Shown here: piece by piece, positions 1 through 9,792 of the stretch
Numbering within the stretch: position 1 is the first letter of the stretch
Layout of the letters: each line of letters starts with the position of its first letter
Source: Anaerolineaceae bacterium
Lineage (GTDB): Bacteria; Chloroflexota; Anaerolineae; Aggregatilineales; Phototrophicaceae
Length of the DNA stretch: 64,000 nucleotides
Direction of reading: 5' to 3'
NCBI GenBank assembly: GCA_026708325.1
Contig: JAPOVC010000028.1
Coordinates: 182,749-246,748 of the forward strand
Made by a program: the position numbers and the translations under genes
The notes under the pieces: generated by a model
What the model saw: the letters and a program-made list of their open reading frames with translations, nothing else
What the model was told of the DNA's origin: nothing
Database searches by the model: none

Positions 1-344
1 TCTTTGCGCAGGAGCCGCCATGTACGACGGCGCAGGAGCTTCTGAAGCTTCTGGCCGGCATGGCGAAATTTGCCCTGCGGCAGCGCGACGGCGTTCTGTC
101 GCTGGACCTGCTGGCAGTCCGTGCGGCGCAGCCGCAACTGACGATCCAGACCTGCATCGAGTGGCTGGACAGGAGCAGCCAGCTGCGTTTCGCGCGCGTC
201 GACGAGGACCAATGGGTGGTGACGCGGGCTCCTGACGGCCTGGCGCGGCCGCCCGACCGGGACATCGGGGAGCGACTGCGCTCGCAAATGCTCGAGAGCG
301 CGGCCTGGCGTCGTCACTGGCGGCGGCGGAGCTTTTCCGGCTGA
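1..344 (+). CDS. C-terminal fragment of an unidentified gene (possibly recJ)
   Basis: Frame 3 is open from the window edge to the TGA at 342-344, giving the last ~113 residues of a gene that starts upstream. The piece begins FAQEPPCTTAQELLKLLAG, then has a basic stretch and a compact alpha/beta part (LSLDLLAVRAAQPQLTIQTC) that could be a winged helix, and ends in a basic tail (AAWRRHWRRRSFSG). It resembles the C-terminal extension of some bacterial RecJ exonucleases, but no catalytic motif lies inside the window, so the assignment is a guess. An internal ATG at 60 lies mid-frame and is unlikely to be a true start. It precedes the transhydrogenase gene by 62 bp on the same strand. Confidence 0.4.
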   Translation, partial: FAQEPPCTTAQELLKLLAGMAKFALRQRDGVLSLDLLAVRAAQPQLTIQTCIEWLDRSSQLRFARVDEDQWVVTRAPDGLARPPDRDIGERLRSQMLESAAWRRHWRRRSFSG

Positions 345-406
345 GCCCCTCGCGGCGACGCAGACCACGCGCTATCTTCAGGGCGAACACCAGACAGGAT
401 GGGACG

Positions 407-1690
407 ATGAGCGCCCGCGACACCGTCTTCACAATGGACAGCTCCAGCATCAAGTACGGCCCGGGCGCGACACGCGAACTGGGCGCGGACATGGCTGCCC
501 TGGGCGCCCGACGGGTGATGCTGCTTACTGACGCCAATCTGGCGGCGGGGGAGCAGGTCGAGGTCGCCCGCGAATCGTTGAACCGGGCGGGTGTCTATGC
601 CGCGTTGTTCTCCAGGGTGCGTGTGGAACCGAGCGACGCCTCATTTCAGGAGGCCATCGCCTACGCGCAGAGGGGCAACTTCGATGGTTACGTGGCGGTT
701 GGCGGCGGCTCGGTGATGGACACGGCCAAGGTGGCCAACCTCTATGACTGCTGGCCGCCCGAGGACTTTCTCGATTACGTCAACCCACCCATCGGCCGCG
801 GTCTGCCCGTGCCGGGGCCGCTCAAGCCGCTGATCGCCGTGCCGACGACGGCCGGCACCGGCAGCGAGACCACTGGCGTCGCCATCTTCGATTACGAAGC
901 CCTGCGCGCCAAGACCGGCATCGCCCATCGCGCCCTGCGTCCCACGCTGGGCATAATCGATCCCGACAACACGGCCACGCAGCCGCCCATGGTGGCGGCC
1001 TGCAGCGGTCTGGACGTGCTCAGCCACGCCATCGAGTCCCTGACTGCGCTGCCTTATTCACAGCGGCCAGCACCGGAGCAGCCGCAGGCCCGACCCGCCT
1101 ACCAGGGCGCCAACCCGATCAGCGACATTTGGGCCGCGGAGGCGTTGCGCATGGTGGGCGCCAATCTGCTGCGCGCCATCAAGGACCCCGACGACCTGGA
1201 GGCCCGCGGCAACATGCTGCTGGCGGCCGCCGCGGCCGGCATCGGCTTCGGCAACGCCGGCGTACACCTGCCGCACGGCATGTCCTACCCGGTCTCGGGC
1301 ATGGTGCGCGACTTTCTGCCGGAGGGCTACTACGTCAGCCATGCCATCGTGCCGCACGGCATGGCGGTCATCGTCAACGCGCCGGCGGTCTTCCGCTATA
1401 CGGCCAGCGCCAACCCCGAGCGGCATCTGCTGGCGGCACGGTTGCTGGGTCTGGACGTGAGCGATGCGGGGCCCGGGGACGTCGGCGAGATTCTGGCGCA
1501 GGGGATCATCGACATCATGCAGGCGACCGGCATGCCCAATGGTCTGGCGGCGCTGGGTTACCGTGAGTCGGACGCCCCGGCGCTGGCGGAGGGCACCCTG
1601 CCGCAGCACCGCGTCACGAAGCTGTCGCCGCGCCCGGCGGAACGCGAAGACCTGATTGAGCTCTTCCGCGCGGCCATGCGTTACTGGTAG
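407..1690 (+). CDS. Hydroxyacid-oxoacid transhydrogenase (iron-type ADH family)
   Basis: A 427-residue group III (iron-containing) alcohol dehydrogenase that matches the ADHFE1/HOT branch along its whole length. HOT oxidises 4-hydroxybutyrate while reducing 2-oxoglutarate to 2-hydroxyglutarate, with tightly bound cofactor. Family features include SSSIKYGPGATRELG near the start, the GGGS nucleotide loop at 99-102, TTAGTGSETTGVAIFDYE around 147-164 and a metal set: D203 and H207 (GLDVLSHAIES), H290 (LPHGMSYP) and H317 (VPHGMAV). The NPISDIWAAEALR segment (236-248) and the ending TLPQHRVTKLSPRP are typical of HOT and not of ordinary butanol dehydrogenases. The ATG at 407 follows AGGATGG. It converges with the arabinofuranosidase gene, 6 bp apart. 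Confidence 0.88.
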   Translation: MSARDTVFTMDSSSIKYGPGATRELGADMAALGARRVMLLTDANLAAGEQVEVARESLNRAGVYAALFSRVRVEPSDASFQEAIAYAQRGNFDGYVAVGGGSVMDTAKVANLYDCWPPEDFLDYVNPPIGRGLPVPGPLKPLIAVPTTAGTGSETTGVAIFDYEALRAKTGIAHRALRPTLGIIDPDNTATQPPMVAACSGLDVLSHAIESLTALPYSQRPAPEQPQARPAYQGANPISDIWAAEALRMVGANLLRAIKDPDDLEARGNMLLAAAAAGIGFGNAGVHLPHGMSYPVSGMVRDFLPEGYYVSHAIVPHGMAVIVNAPAVFRYTASANPERHLLAARLLGLDVSDAGPGDVGEILAQGIIDIMQATGMPNGLAALGYRESDAPALAEGTLPQHRVTKLSPRPAEREDLIELFRAAMRYW

Positions 1691-1696
1691 GCGGAC

Positions 1697-3193
1697 TTAA
1701 CGCAGCATCATCTCCAGGGCAGTAAAGGAAAGCGGCGGCAAGAGCAATTCGCTACCGGTCTCAACAGACTGGACCGGCAGCGGGCGCGCCACGACCCGGT
1801 TGGGCTCGTCAAAGCTGTTGGCGGCCTTCGGGTCCCTGCCGCGCATTTGCCAGGCGCGCGCGTTCCGCGGCCGGACGTTCTGCCAGTGGAAGCTGAGCGG
1901 GACTGCCTCGCTCTGGCTGCGGTTGACCAGGAAGAGAGCTCCCAGTCGCGATTCCGGGTCGTGCGTGGCGGAGACGTCCAGCAGCGGCACGTCGCCATAT
2001 TGCTGTGTTTCATGTCGGGGCGCATCGACCAGTACGTCCAGCGAGTTGCCGCTGGCCAGTCGACTGAAGAGCAGGAAGGGATAATAGATGGACTGTTTCA
2101 GCAAGGCTTCCGTCTCGGTCAGGATGGGCGCGATGACGTTGACGATCTGCGCGAGGCAGGCGATTTTCAGCACGTCGGCGCGGCGCAGGAATACGTTGAG
2201 CCACTGGGCCGCCACCAGGGCGTCCTCCAGGTTGTAGACCTCCTCAATGAGCCGCGGCGCTTCCTTCCAGCCGCCCTGCATTTGTTGGGCCTTGTACCAG
2301 ATGTTCCACTCGTCCCAGGAGAGGAAAACGTTTCTTTTTGAGCGCGCTTTCGCCTTGACGTAGCGCAGCACCCCTTCCAGGGTCGCGACGTAGTCCTCAA
2401 GGCCGACGGCGGTGGCGAGGTAGGAGTCTGTGTCGTCGTCGCGGTTGGCGGCGTAGTAGTGCATCGAATGGAAATTGACGTGTTCGTAGCAGTGTTCGAG
2501 CGCGATGCGGTCCCACTCGGGATAGGTGGGCATCGCCGAGCTCGAAGAGCCGCAAAGCACCAGTTTGATGTCCGGGTCATGCCAGCGCATCATTTTGGCG
2601 GCTTCCAGCGCCTTGCGACCGTATTCCTCCGCCTCCAGGTGGCCAATCTGCCAGGGGCCGTCCATCTCGTTGCCGATGCACCAGTAGCGCACGGCATGGG
2701 GGTCTTTGTAGCCATTGGCGACCCGCATGTCTGCGTACTTCGTGCCCTGCCGGGCGTTGCAGTATTCGACCAGGTTGGCCGCGTCCTGAATGCTACCCGT
2801 GCCCATGTTGACGCCCAGCATCGGCTCGCTGTCGATCTGGCGGCAGAAGTCGATGAAATCGTCGGTGCCGAACTGGTTGCTTTCGACGGACTGCCAGGCG
2901 AGGTCGCGGCGCCGCGGGCGCAGCTCGCGTGGGCCAACGCCGTCTTCCCAGCGGTAGCCGCTGAGAAAGTTGCCGCCGGGGTAGCGGATGGAGCGGAAGT
3001 TGAGTTCGCGCAGGGCGGCCAGCACGTCGCGCCGCAGGCCGTTTTCGTCGGCGCGCGGGGAGCCCGGCTCGTAGATGCCGCCATAGATGCAGCGACCCAT
3101 GTGCTCGGCGAAGCCGCTGAAGAGCAGGGGCGAGACCGGGCTGATGACGCGCCTGACGTCGATATGGACATGGGCGGCTGCACTCTGTGGCAT
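1697..3193 (-). CDS. abfA: Alpha-L-arabinofuranosidase, GH51 (copy 1)
   Basis: A 498-residue GH51 enzyme without signal peptide, so it should act in the cytoplasm on arabinosides brought in by the upstream importer. It has the GH51 opening [20 protein letters not shown], the RYPGGNF motif (70-76), the acid/base glutamate E176 in WCIGNEMDG and the nucleophile E295 in LSWDEWN. It is last in the minus-strand operon, 133 bp after its paralog at 3327-4823. The two align without length change and keep both catalytic residues. They differ mostly just after the nucleophile ([13 protein letters not shown] here, [13 protein letters not shown] there), a loop near the active site, which suggests different linkage or side-chain preference. 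Confidence 0.93.
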   Translation of the reverse strand: MPQSAAAHVHIDVRRVISPVSPLLFSGFAEHMGRCIYGGIYEPGSPRADENGLRRDVLAALRELNFRSIRYPGGNFLSGYRWEDGVGPRELRPRRRDLAWQSVESNQFGTDDFIDFCRQIDSEPMLGVNMGTGSIQDAANLVEYCNARQGTKYADMRVANGYKDPHAVRYWCIGNEMDGPWQIGHLEAEEYGRKALEAAKMMRWHDPDIKLVLCGSSSSAMPTYPEWDRIALEHCYEHVNFHSMHYYAANRDDDTDSYLATAVGLEDYVATLEGVLRYVKAKARSKRNVFLSWDEWNIWYKAQQMQGGWKEAPRLIEEVYNLEDALVAAQWLNVFLRRADVLKIACLAQIVNVIAPILTETEALLKQSIYYPFLLFSRLASGNSLDVLVDAPRHETQQYGDVPLLDVSATHDPESRLGALFLVNRSQSEAVPLSFHWQNVRPRNARAWQMRGRDPKAANSFDEPNRVVARPLPVQSVETGSELLLPPLSFTALEMMLR

Positions 3194-3326
3194 GGATTCG
3201 TCTCCCGGCTGAGGGACAGACTTGCGATTATGACAGCGGATTCAACGGACGCCCATGCCGCCGGTCAGGGCCAGGCCCCGTATTGGGCGCCGCCCAACCA
3301 TTGCAGAGACCGTCAGTGGACCGCGA

Positions 3327-4823
3327 CTAGAGCAGCATCATCTCGAAGGCGGTGAAGGACAGCGGCGGCAACAGCAACTGGCTGCCGGTCTCTATCGACT
3401 GAACGGCCAACGGCCGCGCGACGACCCTGTTGGGCGCTTCGAAGCTGTTGACCGCTTTCGGGTCAGCACCATGGAGTCGCCAGGCCCGGACGTTGAGCGG
3501 ACGAACGTTCTGCCAGTGGAAGCTGAGCGGTACCGCTTCGCTCTGGCTGCGGTTGACCAGGAAGAGGGCTCCCAGACGCGTCTCCGGGTCGTGAGTGGCG
3601 GAGACGTCCAGCAGCGGCACGTCGCCATACTGCTTCGTCTCATGTCGCGGCGCATCGACCAGCACGTCCAGCGCGTTGCCGCTGGCCAGGCGGCTGAATA
3701 GCAGGAAGGGATAGAAGATGGACTGCTTCAGTAAGGTGTCGGTCCGGGTAAGGATGGGCGCGATGACGTTGACGATTTGCGCAAGGCAGGCAATTTTCAC
3801 TACGTCGGCGCGGCGCAGGAAAACGTTGAGCCATTGGGCCGCCACCAGGGCGTCCTCGAGGGTGTAGACTTCCTCGATGAGCCGGGGCGCTTCTTTCCAG
3901 TCGCCCTTCACCTCCCCGTAATTGCCCGAGATATTCCATTCGTCCCAGGAGAGGTAGACCTCCCGTTTGCTGCGCGTCTTCGCCTTGACGTAACGCAGCA
4001 CGCCCTCCAGCGTGTCGACGAATTCCTCAAACGCAATCGACGTGGCGAGGAAGCTGTCCGTGTCATTTTCACGGTTGTCGGCATATTTGTGCATCGAATG
4101 GTAATCGACGAGCTCGTAGCAATGCTCAAGAGCGATGCGGTCCCATTCGGGAAAGGTGGGCATCTCCCAGGTGGAAGAGCCGCATAGCACGAGCTGGATG
4201 TCCGGGTCGTGCCAGAGCATCATTTTGGCGGCTTCCAGCGCCTTGCGACCGTATTCCTGCGCCTCCAGATGGCCGATCTGCCAGTGGCCGTCCATCTCGT
4301 TGCCCAGGCACCAGTACTTCACGCCATGTGGCTGCCGCTGGCCGTTGGCGACGCGCATGTCGGCATACTTCGTGCCGGGCGCGGCGTTGCAGTATTCCAC
4401 CAGGTTGGCCGCGTCCTGGATGCTGCCCGTGCCCATGTTGACGGCCAGCATGGGTTCGCTTTTGACCTGGCGGCAGAAGTCGATGAATTCGTCAGTGCCG
4501 AAGTGGTTGCTCTCGAGAGTTTGCCAGGCGAGGTCGCGCCGCGCCGGCCGTTTGTCGCGCGGGCCGATGCCGTCTTCCCAGTCGTAGCCGCTGAGAAAGT
4601 TGCCGCCCGGGTAGCGCATGCTGCGGAAATTGAGTTCCCGCAGGGCGGCCAGCACGTCGCGTCGCAGGCCGTTTTCGTCAGCGTGCGGCGAGCCGGGGTC
4701 GTAGATGCCGCCATAGATACAACGGCCCATGTGTTCGGCGAAGCCGCTGAAGAGCAGGGGCGAGACGGGGCTGATGATTCGCCTGGTGTCGATGTAAAGG
4801 TGAGCAGTCCTGTTGTCGGGCAC
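3327..4823 (-). CDS. abfA: Alpha-L-arabinofuranosidase, GH51 (copy 2)
   Basis: Second 498-residue GH51 paralog, removing terminal alpha-L-arabinofuranosyl residues with retention. E176 (WCLGNEMDG) is the predicted acid/base and E295 (LSWDEWN) the nucleophile. The C-terminal beta-sandwich ends [16 protein letters not shown]. There is no secretion signal. The start ATG lies 47 bp downstream of the MalG-type permease stop, in the same direction, so it is very likely on the transporter transcript. Near-identical DNA blocks shared with copy 1, for example the segment coding [20 protein letters not shown], show a tandem duplication of the whole gene. Both copies look intact. Confidence 0.93.
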   Translation of the reverse strand: MPDNRTAHLYIDTRRIISPVSPLLFSGFAEHMGRCIYGGIYDPGSPHADENGLRRDVLAALRELNFRSMRYPGGNFLSGYDWEDGIGPRDKRPARRDLAWQTLESNHFGTDEFIDFCRQVKSEPMLAVNMGTGSIQDAANLVEYCNAAPGTKYADMRVANGQRQPHGVKYWCLGNEMDGHWQIGHLEAQEYGRKALEAAKMMLWHDPDIQLVLCGSSTWEMPTFPEWDRIALEHCYELVDYHSMHKYADNRENDTDSFLATSIAFEEFVDTLEGVLRYVKAKTRSKREVYLSWDEWNISGNYGEVKGDWKEAPRLIEEVYTLEDALVAAQWLNVFLRRADVVKIACLAQIVNVIAPILTRTDTLLKQSIFYPFLLFSRLASGNALDVLVDAPRHETKQYGDVPLLDVSATHDPETRLGALFLVNRSQSEAVPLSFHWQNVRPLNVRAWRLHGADPKAVNSFEAPNRVVARPLAVQSIETGSQLLLPPLSFTAFEMMLL

Positions 4824-4870
4824 TGACGTTCCTTCCAGAGGGAAATCCGAAAACCCTTATGTGATCGCCG

Positions 4871-5725
4871 TTAGCGGCCGCCCATGCCACCGGTCAACGT
4901 GACGCCCTGGATGATGCGGCGCTGGAAGATGATGTAGACGATCAGGATGGGGATGGTTGAAAGTACGGCGCCGGCAAGCACCATGGGGCGGTACTGCATG
5001 CCGTAGGCCGAGTTGAGGATGGTCAGACCCACGGGCAGGGTGCGCGTCTCCAGACTGTTGGTGACGATGAAGGGCCAGAAGAGATCGTTGTAGTGACCCA
5101 GAAAGACGAAGATGGCCAGCGCCGTCAGCGCGTTGGACGAGAGCGGCAGGACGATCTGCGTAAAGCGGCGCAGGTAGCCGGCGCCATCCATCACGGCCGC
5201 TTCCTCCAGTTCCTGCGGGATTTGCATAAAGAACTGGCGCAGCAGGAAAACGCCAAAGACATTGGCCGCGCCCGGGAAGATGAGGGCGTTGAAGGAATCC
5301 AGCCATTTCAGGTCGCGCATCAGCAGGTAGTTGGGGATGAGGGTGACCTGGGAGGGGATCATGATGGTCAGCAGCAGGATGGCGAAAAGGGCGTTGCTGC
5401 CGCGGAAACGCAGACGCGCGAAGGCGTAGGCCGCCGGCGCGCAAATGACCAGCACGGCCAGGGTATGGCCCGTCGCCGCCACCATGCTGTTGCGCAGCCA
5501 CAGGTCGAGGCGCAGGTCCTGGCGCGTGAGTACGTCATTGTAGTTGAACAGCGTCGGGTTGACCGGAACAATCTGCGGCGGCCAGCGAGTGACTTCCATG
5601 TTGGTCATGAGGGACTGCGAGAAGACCACCAGCATGGGCAAAAACACGAAGAGGGACAGCGCCACCAGCACCAGGTAGGCCCAGAACCTGTCTTGCCAGG
5701 CGCGTCTGCGATGCATCATTGCCAT
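4871..5725 (-). CDS. ABC sugar transporter permease, MalG/UgpE type
   Basis: A 284-residue CUT1-family inner-membrane permease. A first transmembrane helix (VLVALSLFVFLPMLVVFSQS) follows a short basic N-terminus, and about five more follow. The EAA loop that contacts the ATPase is EEAAVMDGAGYLRRF. It pairs with the MalF-type permease that ends 12 bp upstream. The start MAMMHRRR was chosen because it is the first in-frame ATG after that stop. No ATPase gene lies in this operon, so energy coupling probably comes from a shared MsmX/UgpC-type ATPase elsewhere. The downstream GH51 genes and upstream binding proteins point to arabinosides or arabino-oligosaccharides as cargo. Confidence 0.9.
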   Translation of the reverse strand: MAMMHRRRAWQDRFWAYLVLVALSLFVFLPMLVVFSQSLMTNMEVTRWPPQIVPVNPTLFNYNDVLTRQDLRLDLWLRNSMVAATGHTLAVLVICAPAAYAFARLRFRGSNALFAILLLTIMIPSQVTLIPNYLLMRDLKWLDSFNALIFPGAANVFGVFLLRQFFMQIPQELEEAAVMDGAGYLRRFTQIVLPLSSNALTALAIFVFLGHYNDLFWPFIVTNSLETRTLPVGLTILNSAYGMQYRPMVLAGAVLSTIPILIVYIIFQRRIIQGVTLTGGMGGR

Positions 5726-5737
5726 GGGCGGGCCCTT

Positions 5738-6676
5738 CTAGTACTCCACGCGCCGGCTGATGACCAGGAATTGCACGACGGTCACGACGGCCATGATGAC
5801 GGCCAGGGCCACCGCCACCGCTGCGCCGTAGCCCATGCGGAAAGATGCCCAGGCGGTATGGTAGAAGTAGAAAATGACCGTGTAGGAGGAGCGTCCGGGC
5901 CCGCCATTGGTCATGATGAAGGGTTGGCCATAGACCTGAAAGTGACCGATGACGCCGGTGACGGTGACGAAGAGGATGGTCGGCCGCAGCAGGGGCAGGG
6001 TGATGTTGAAGAAAAGCTGGCGGGCGTTGGCGCCGTCGATGCGCGCCGCCTCATAGAGGTGTTCGGGAATGCCCTGCAAGCCTGCGATGAAAATCAGCAT
6101 GGGAAAGCCGAAGGCCCACCAGATGGTCGTCAGGCTCAGCGCCGGCAGCACCAGGGCCGGGTCGCCCAGCCAGTTGACGGGTCGAATGCCGAAGAAACTG
6201 AGGCCATAGTTGATGACGCCAAATTGCGAGTTCAGCAACCAGACCCAGATGAGGCCCACCGCGCCAACAGAAAACAGGGATGGCATGTAAAGCAGCACGC
6301 GGAAAAAGTTCGCCTGTCGCACAGGTTGCGTGACGGCCAGGGCGGCCGCAAGGGCGACAACCGTCGTCCCCGCAACCGTCATGGCGGTGAAGACGATGGT
6401 GTTTTTCAGGGCGAACCAGAAGACGTCGTCCCTGAGCAGTTCCTCGTAATTTTCGAAGGAAACAAAGGGCCTTGAGGGACGCAGGGCGTGCCAGTCGTAG
6501 AAACTCATCTGCACGGCCGCAAACATGGCGCGACCGATGAAGACGGCAAAGAAAATCAGAAAGGGCGTCAGAAACAGCCAGGCGGCGATTTCTTCGCGCC
6601 TTTTGAGGTTGATCTCCGGCAACCAGGCAGGCCGCCAGTCGAGGCCTGCGCCGGGTCTGGCGGAAGCGCCCGTCAT
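5738..6676 (-). CDS. ABC sugar transporter permease, MalF/UgpA type
   Basis: A 312-residue CUT1 permease. A cytoplasmic N-terminal stretch of ~30 residues (KRREEIAAW) leads into the first helix (LFLTPFLIFFAVFIG), then five more helices. The EAA loop EAARIDGANARQLFF (about residues 204-218) is the ATPase docking site. It is second to the binding protein at 6781-8097, separated by a strong stem-loop, and ends 12 bp before the MalG-type partner. Its start ATG has no clear Shine-Dalgarno sequence, which with the upstream hairpin suggests lower expression than the binding protein. Confidence 0.9.
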   Translation of the reverse strand: MTGASARPGAGLDWRPAWLPEINLKRREEIAAWLFLTPFLIFFAVFIGRAMFAAVQMSFYDWHALRPSRPFVSFENYEELLRDDVFWFALKNTIVFTAMTVAGTTVVALAAALAVTQPVRQANFFRVLLYMPSLFSVGAVGLIWVWLLNSQFGVINYGLSFFGIRPVNWLGDPALVLPALSLTTIWWAFGFPMLIFIAGLQGIPEHLYEAARIDGANARQLFFNITLPLLRPTILFVTVTGVIGHFQVYGQPFIMTNGGPGRSSYTVIFYFYHTAWASFRMGYGAAVAVALAVIMAVVTVVQFLVISRRVEY

Positions 6677-6732
6677 GACAGATCAGGTCTCGTAACGCTG
6701 GCTTTCATCTCATGTCATTGCCCGCGCCGACC

Positions 6733-6765
6733 ATGGCCGGGGGAGGGAGGTCCGCCCCCGGCCAT
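6733..6765 (-). promoter_or_regulatory. Stem-loop between sugar SBP and permease
   Basis: A perfect 11-bp inverted repeat (6733-6743 ATGGCCGGGGG paired with 6755-6765) around an 11-nt loop, starting 15 bp after the binding-protein stop codon. There is no U-run on the minus-strand transcript, so it is more likely an mRNA-stabilising or attenuating hairpin that gives excess binding protein over permease than a full terminator. Confidence 0.6.
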
Positions 6766-6780
6766 ATTGCTCAGGACGAG

Positions 6781-8097
6781 CTACTCGCCGCGATCAAGGA
6801 TCGCCTGCATACGCTCGGCTGCGTCGTTGAGCGCCTGTTCGGCCGTCTTCTGGCCGTTAAGCGCCGCGTTCAATTCCGGTTCCAGGCCCGTCCGGTACAA
6901 CTCCGCGGTCACGGTGCTGCTGAAATCGACAACGCCGTGATCGGCGAAGCTTGCGCCCATCACGATGTTGGAGGGGAAATTCTCGGGGTCAAGCGAGGCC
7001 TGCACGGAGAGCAGGGCCGGAACCTGGCCGGACATGGCCCAGTGTCCCTGGTTGGCGCTGATCCACTGCAGCAGGGTCTCGACGGCCCCCAGCTTCTCGC
7101 CCTCAAGGATTGCCGGTACGAAGAAGGTGTGCGCGCCAAACCAGGCGGCCGGCTCGGGGCCGAACTGGTTAAAGGCGATGGCCTTGCTGTTGACGTCTAT
7201 TGTCCTGGAGAAGTTGAGGAACCAGGTGCCGGCGGGAAGCACGGACAGGGCGCCATTGGCATAGCCCTCCCAGGCATTGAAGCCGGCCGGAACCGGCGAG
7301 ACGTTGTATTTGTAGACCAGGTCAACGCTGTTCTGCAGGGCAGCGATGCCGGCCTCCGAGTTGACGGTGACGGTCGTGCCGTCCTCGCTGACCAGGCTGC
7401 CGCCATGCTGCGCCAGATGGGCGAGGAAAATGACGCGCGGGTATTGCCTCACGGAGTAGCCCCACTGCACGACATTCTCCGCGTCAAAGTCATCCGAGGC
7501 CGCGTTGTTGCCGTTGGCGTCGAGGGTCAGTTGCTGGAACAACTCGACCCAACCCTCGTAGGAATCCGGCATGGGGCCGTCCGGGTCCAGACCGGCCGCC
7601 TCGAAGTGATCGACGTTGATCCACTGGCCCATACCATGGTTGTCCAGCGGTATACCATATAGCACGCCGTCATAATGCATGCCGCCGTAGGTGGAGGGGG
7701 CCAGGTCATCATCGGGCAGCCAGCCGCCGCCGGAAGTGTACCAGTCGCTCATCTCGCGGATCACGCCATAGCTGGCGTATTGCGGCAACTCGGAGGCGTG
7801 CATGAGGACGAGGTCCGGCGGTGTGCCCGCCAGGAACGCGGCCTGCAGCTTCGCGTAGAGCGTGTCCCAGGGGATGAGTTCGGCAGTCACGCCGATATCC
7901 GGGTTCTCATCGACGAAATTGACCAGCATCTCGTTCAGGGTGGCGCCGTCGGAACCGCCCAGGCCGTGCCAGAACGAGACCTTAAACTCACCTTCGCCGA
8001 GGTCCGTGACCTCGCCGTCCTGGGCCACTGCCGCAAAGGGCAGCGCCAAAACTGCCAGCAACATCAGAACGACGAGCCTGAAAATGTTTCCGTTCAT
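6781..8097 (-). CDS. Extracellular sugar-binding protein (SBP family 1), copy 2
   Basis: A 438-residue solute-binding protein for the downstream MalFG-type permease. The start was moved to the ATG at 8097, which follows GGAGAAAGTC; the longer frame begins at an upstream TTG. The signal peptide (RLVVLMLLAVLALPFAAVA) ends at AVA|QDGE with no lipobox Cys, so it should be released or held by other means. Mature features of the family are FKVSFWHGLGGSDGATL and GTPPDLVLMHASELPQYA. It is clearly paralogous to the next gene upstream (8258-9577); the two share DNPDI-type, LYAKLQAAF and HASE(L/V)PQYASYG blocks. Two binding proteins for one permease may widen substrate range. Confidence 0.9.
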   Translation of the reverse strand: MNGNIFRLVVLMLLAVLALPFAAVAQDGEVTDLGEGEFKVSFWHGLGGSDGATLNEMLVNFVDENPDIGVTAELIPWDTLYAKLQAAFLAGTPPDLVLMHASELPQYASYGVIREMSDWYTSGGGWLPDDDLAPSTYGGMHYDGVLYGIPLDNHGMGQWINVDHFEAAGLDPDGPMPDSYEGWVELFQQLTLDANGNNAASDDFDAENVVQWGYSVRQYPRVIFLAHLAQHGGSLVSEDGTTVTVNSEAGIAALQNSVDLVYKYNVSPVPAGFNAWEGYANGALSVLPAGTWFLNFSRTIDVNSKAIAFNQFGPEPAAWFGAHTFFVPAILEGEKLGAVETLLQWISANQGHWAMSGQVPALLSVQASLDPENFPSNIVMGASFADHGVVDFSSTVTAELYRTGLEPELNAALNGQKTAEQALNDAAERMQAILDRGE

Positions 8098-8257
8098 GAC
8101 TTTCTCCAATCCTCACTACATAAATGAATTGATGCCAAATGCGCAGACTGGCGCAGGCAAGGAAATCCGCCGGAACCAGCCTGCATTATGGTACCGCAGA
8201 TACAGCCAGGTCTCCAGGAGTACGCTCCCGCAGGACCCTGGTTTCTGCCGCGATCGC

Positions 8258-9577
8258 TTATTCAGCGCGGTCCAGGATTGCCTGCATGCGCTCCGCGCCG
8301 TCGTTCAGGGCGTCTTCCACGGACTTGAGGCCGTTCAGCACGGCATCCAGTTCCGGATCGAGCGCGGCGTAGAGTTCCTGGGTGACCGTGCTCTTGAAAT
8401 CCAGGAATCCGTAGTCCGTGAAGCTCTGTCCCATGACGATATTGGAAGGGTAGTTCTCCGGGTCCAGTACCGCCTGGGCGGAGAGCAGCGCGGGCACCTG
8501 ACCGGATCCGGCCCAGTACACCTGGTTTTCGCTGTCGCTCATCCATTGCAGCAAACGTTCGACCGCCGCCAGTTTGTCGCCTTCCAGGCTGTCGGGGATG
8601 AGGAAGGTGTGGATGCCGAACCAGGTCGACGGCTGCTCGCCGAACTGCACCGTCGTCCAGGCCTGGCCGTTGACGTCAAGGGTACTGGCGAAATTGCGGA
8701 ACCAGGTGCCGGTCGGGATCACGGCCAGCTGGCCGGCCGCAAAGGCGCCCCAGGTATCGAAGCCGGCCGCGGGTGGCGAGACCTGGTACTCGTAGACCAG
8801 GTCCTGGTACTGCGACAGGGCCCTGATGCCGGCCTCGGAATTGATGGTGATGGTGCTGCCGTCCTCACTGACCATACTGCCGCCATGCTGAATGAGCAGG
8901 GTCAGGAAGTCCGCCAGCGGCCAGTTGCCGACGCCGTAGGCCCATTGCACGACGTTGTCCACGTTAAAGTCATCGGAGGTCGGGTTGTTGCCGTCCGCAT
9001 CCAGGGTGAGTTGCTGGAAAAGCTCGACCCAGCCCTCGAAGGTGGTGGGCTGGTCCATGTTCGGGTCCAGTCCGGCGGCCTCGAAGTGGTCGATGTTGAT
9101 CCACAGCCCGCGGCCGTGATTGTCCAGCGGGATGCCGTAGATGGTCCCTTCCCACTGCATGCCCGCGTAGGTGATGGCGGAGACGTCTTCGTCCGGGAAC
9201 CAGCCGCCGCCGGATTCGTAGAGGTAGCCGAGGTCCTTGACCACACCGTAGCTGGCGTACTGCGGCACTTCGGAGGCATGCATCAGGATGAGATCGGGTG
9301 GGTTGCCGGCCACGAAAGCCGCCTGCAACTTCGCGTAAAGCGTGTTCCAGGGAATGATCTCGCTGGTGACCGAGATATCGGGATTATCGACGACGAAATC
9401 CGCCAGCATTTCATTCATGGTCACGCCGTCGGAGCCGCTGAGGCCGTTCCAGTAGGAAATGTTCAGTTCGCCTTCACCGAGCATGGCGACGTCCGGCGTC
9501 GGCTCTGCGTCCTGCGCCGTGACGGACAGCGGCAACAGCAGGGTCAGCAAAATTGCGAAAGTCAATACCTTCTTCAT
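8258..9577 (-). CDS. Extracellular sugar-binding protein (SBP family 1), copy 1
   Basis: A 439-residue binding protein, first gene of the arabinoside operon. The ATG at 9577 follows an AGGA-type ribosome-binding site; the frame's earlier ATG at 9598 has none. The signal peptide KKVLTFAILLTLLLPLSVTA is cleaved before QDAEPTPD, with no lipobox. Conserved blocks are LNISYWNGLSGSDGVTMNE and NPPDLILMHASEVPQYASYG, and the C-terminal half carries the usual aromatic sugar-stacking region (LDFKSTVTQELY). It lies 160 bp upstream of its paralog and 131 bp downstream of the promoter at 9708-9736. Confidence 0.9.
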   Translation of the reverse strand: MKKVLTFAILLTLLLPLSVTAQDAEPTPDVAMLGEGELNISYWNGLSGSDGVTMNEMLADFVVDNPDISVTSEIIPWNTLYAKLQAAFVAGNPPDLILMHASEVPQYASYGVVKDLGYLYESGGGWFPDEDVSAITYAGMQWEGTIYGIPLDNHGRGLWINIDHFEAAGLDPNMDQPTTFEGWVELFQQLTLDADGNNPTSDDFNVDNVVQWAYGVGNWPLADFLTLLIQHGGSMVSEDGSTITINSEAGIRALSQYQDLVYEYQVSPPAAGFDTWGAFAAGQLAVIPTGTWFRNFASTLDVNGQAWTTVQFGEQPSTWFGIHTFLIPDSLEGDKLAAVERLLQWMSDSENQVYWAGSGQVPALLSAQAVLDPENYPSNIVMGQSFTDYGFLDFKSTVTQELYAALDPELDAVLNGLKSVEDALNDGAERMQAILDRAE

Positions 9578-9707
9578 GTCCTGTTCCTCGTCACTCAAAT
9601 GTCTTTCACTTCAACGAATTGACGGTGGATTCACCCACAGCAGGGCGGGATGGCGACCCGAAACCTCCTTTCCGAAACGCACTGCGGAGACCTGCCTCCC
9701 CATGGGA

Positions 9708-9736
9708 TTAATAGCAGCGGAGTTGTCGCTTCACAA
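9708..9736 (-). promoter_or_regulatory. Sigma-70-like promoter of the arabinoside operon
   Basis: On the minus strand, TTGTGA (9736-9731), a 17-bp spacer and TATTAA (9713-9708). It sits between the end of the hyu gene run and the first sugar-binding protein, which separates the two transcription units. The -35 match is only partial. Confidence 0.45.
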
Positions 9737-9757
9737 ACGACAGGGTTCGCGCCGGAC

Positions 9758-9782
9758 CGCAGGGCCTCGACGCCGCCCTGCG
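9758..9782 (-). terminator. Hairpin after the last hyuB gene (possible terminator)
   Basis: A perfect 8-bp inverted repeat, CGCAGGGC (9758-9765) with GCCCTGCG (9775-9782) around a 9-nt loop, starts 11 bp after the stop of the last hyuB gene. No U-tract follows, so it may be a Rho-dependent site or an RNA 3'-end stabiliser. Confidence 0.4.
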
Positions 9783-9792
9783 ACGCACTCGT

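Larger units (their letters stand above)
1697..4823. repeat. Tandem duplication of a GH51 gene
   Basis: Two head-to-tail copies of about 1.5 kb separated by 133 bp of unrelated sequence. They code for equal-length proteins that align without gaps, and long stretches are identical at DNA level. Divergence is spread over the genes, so the duplication is not recent. Confidence 0.85.
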
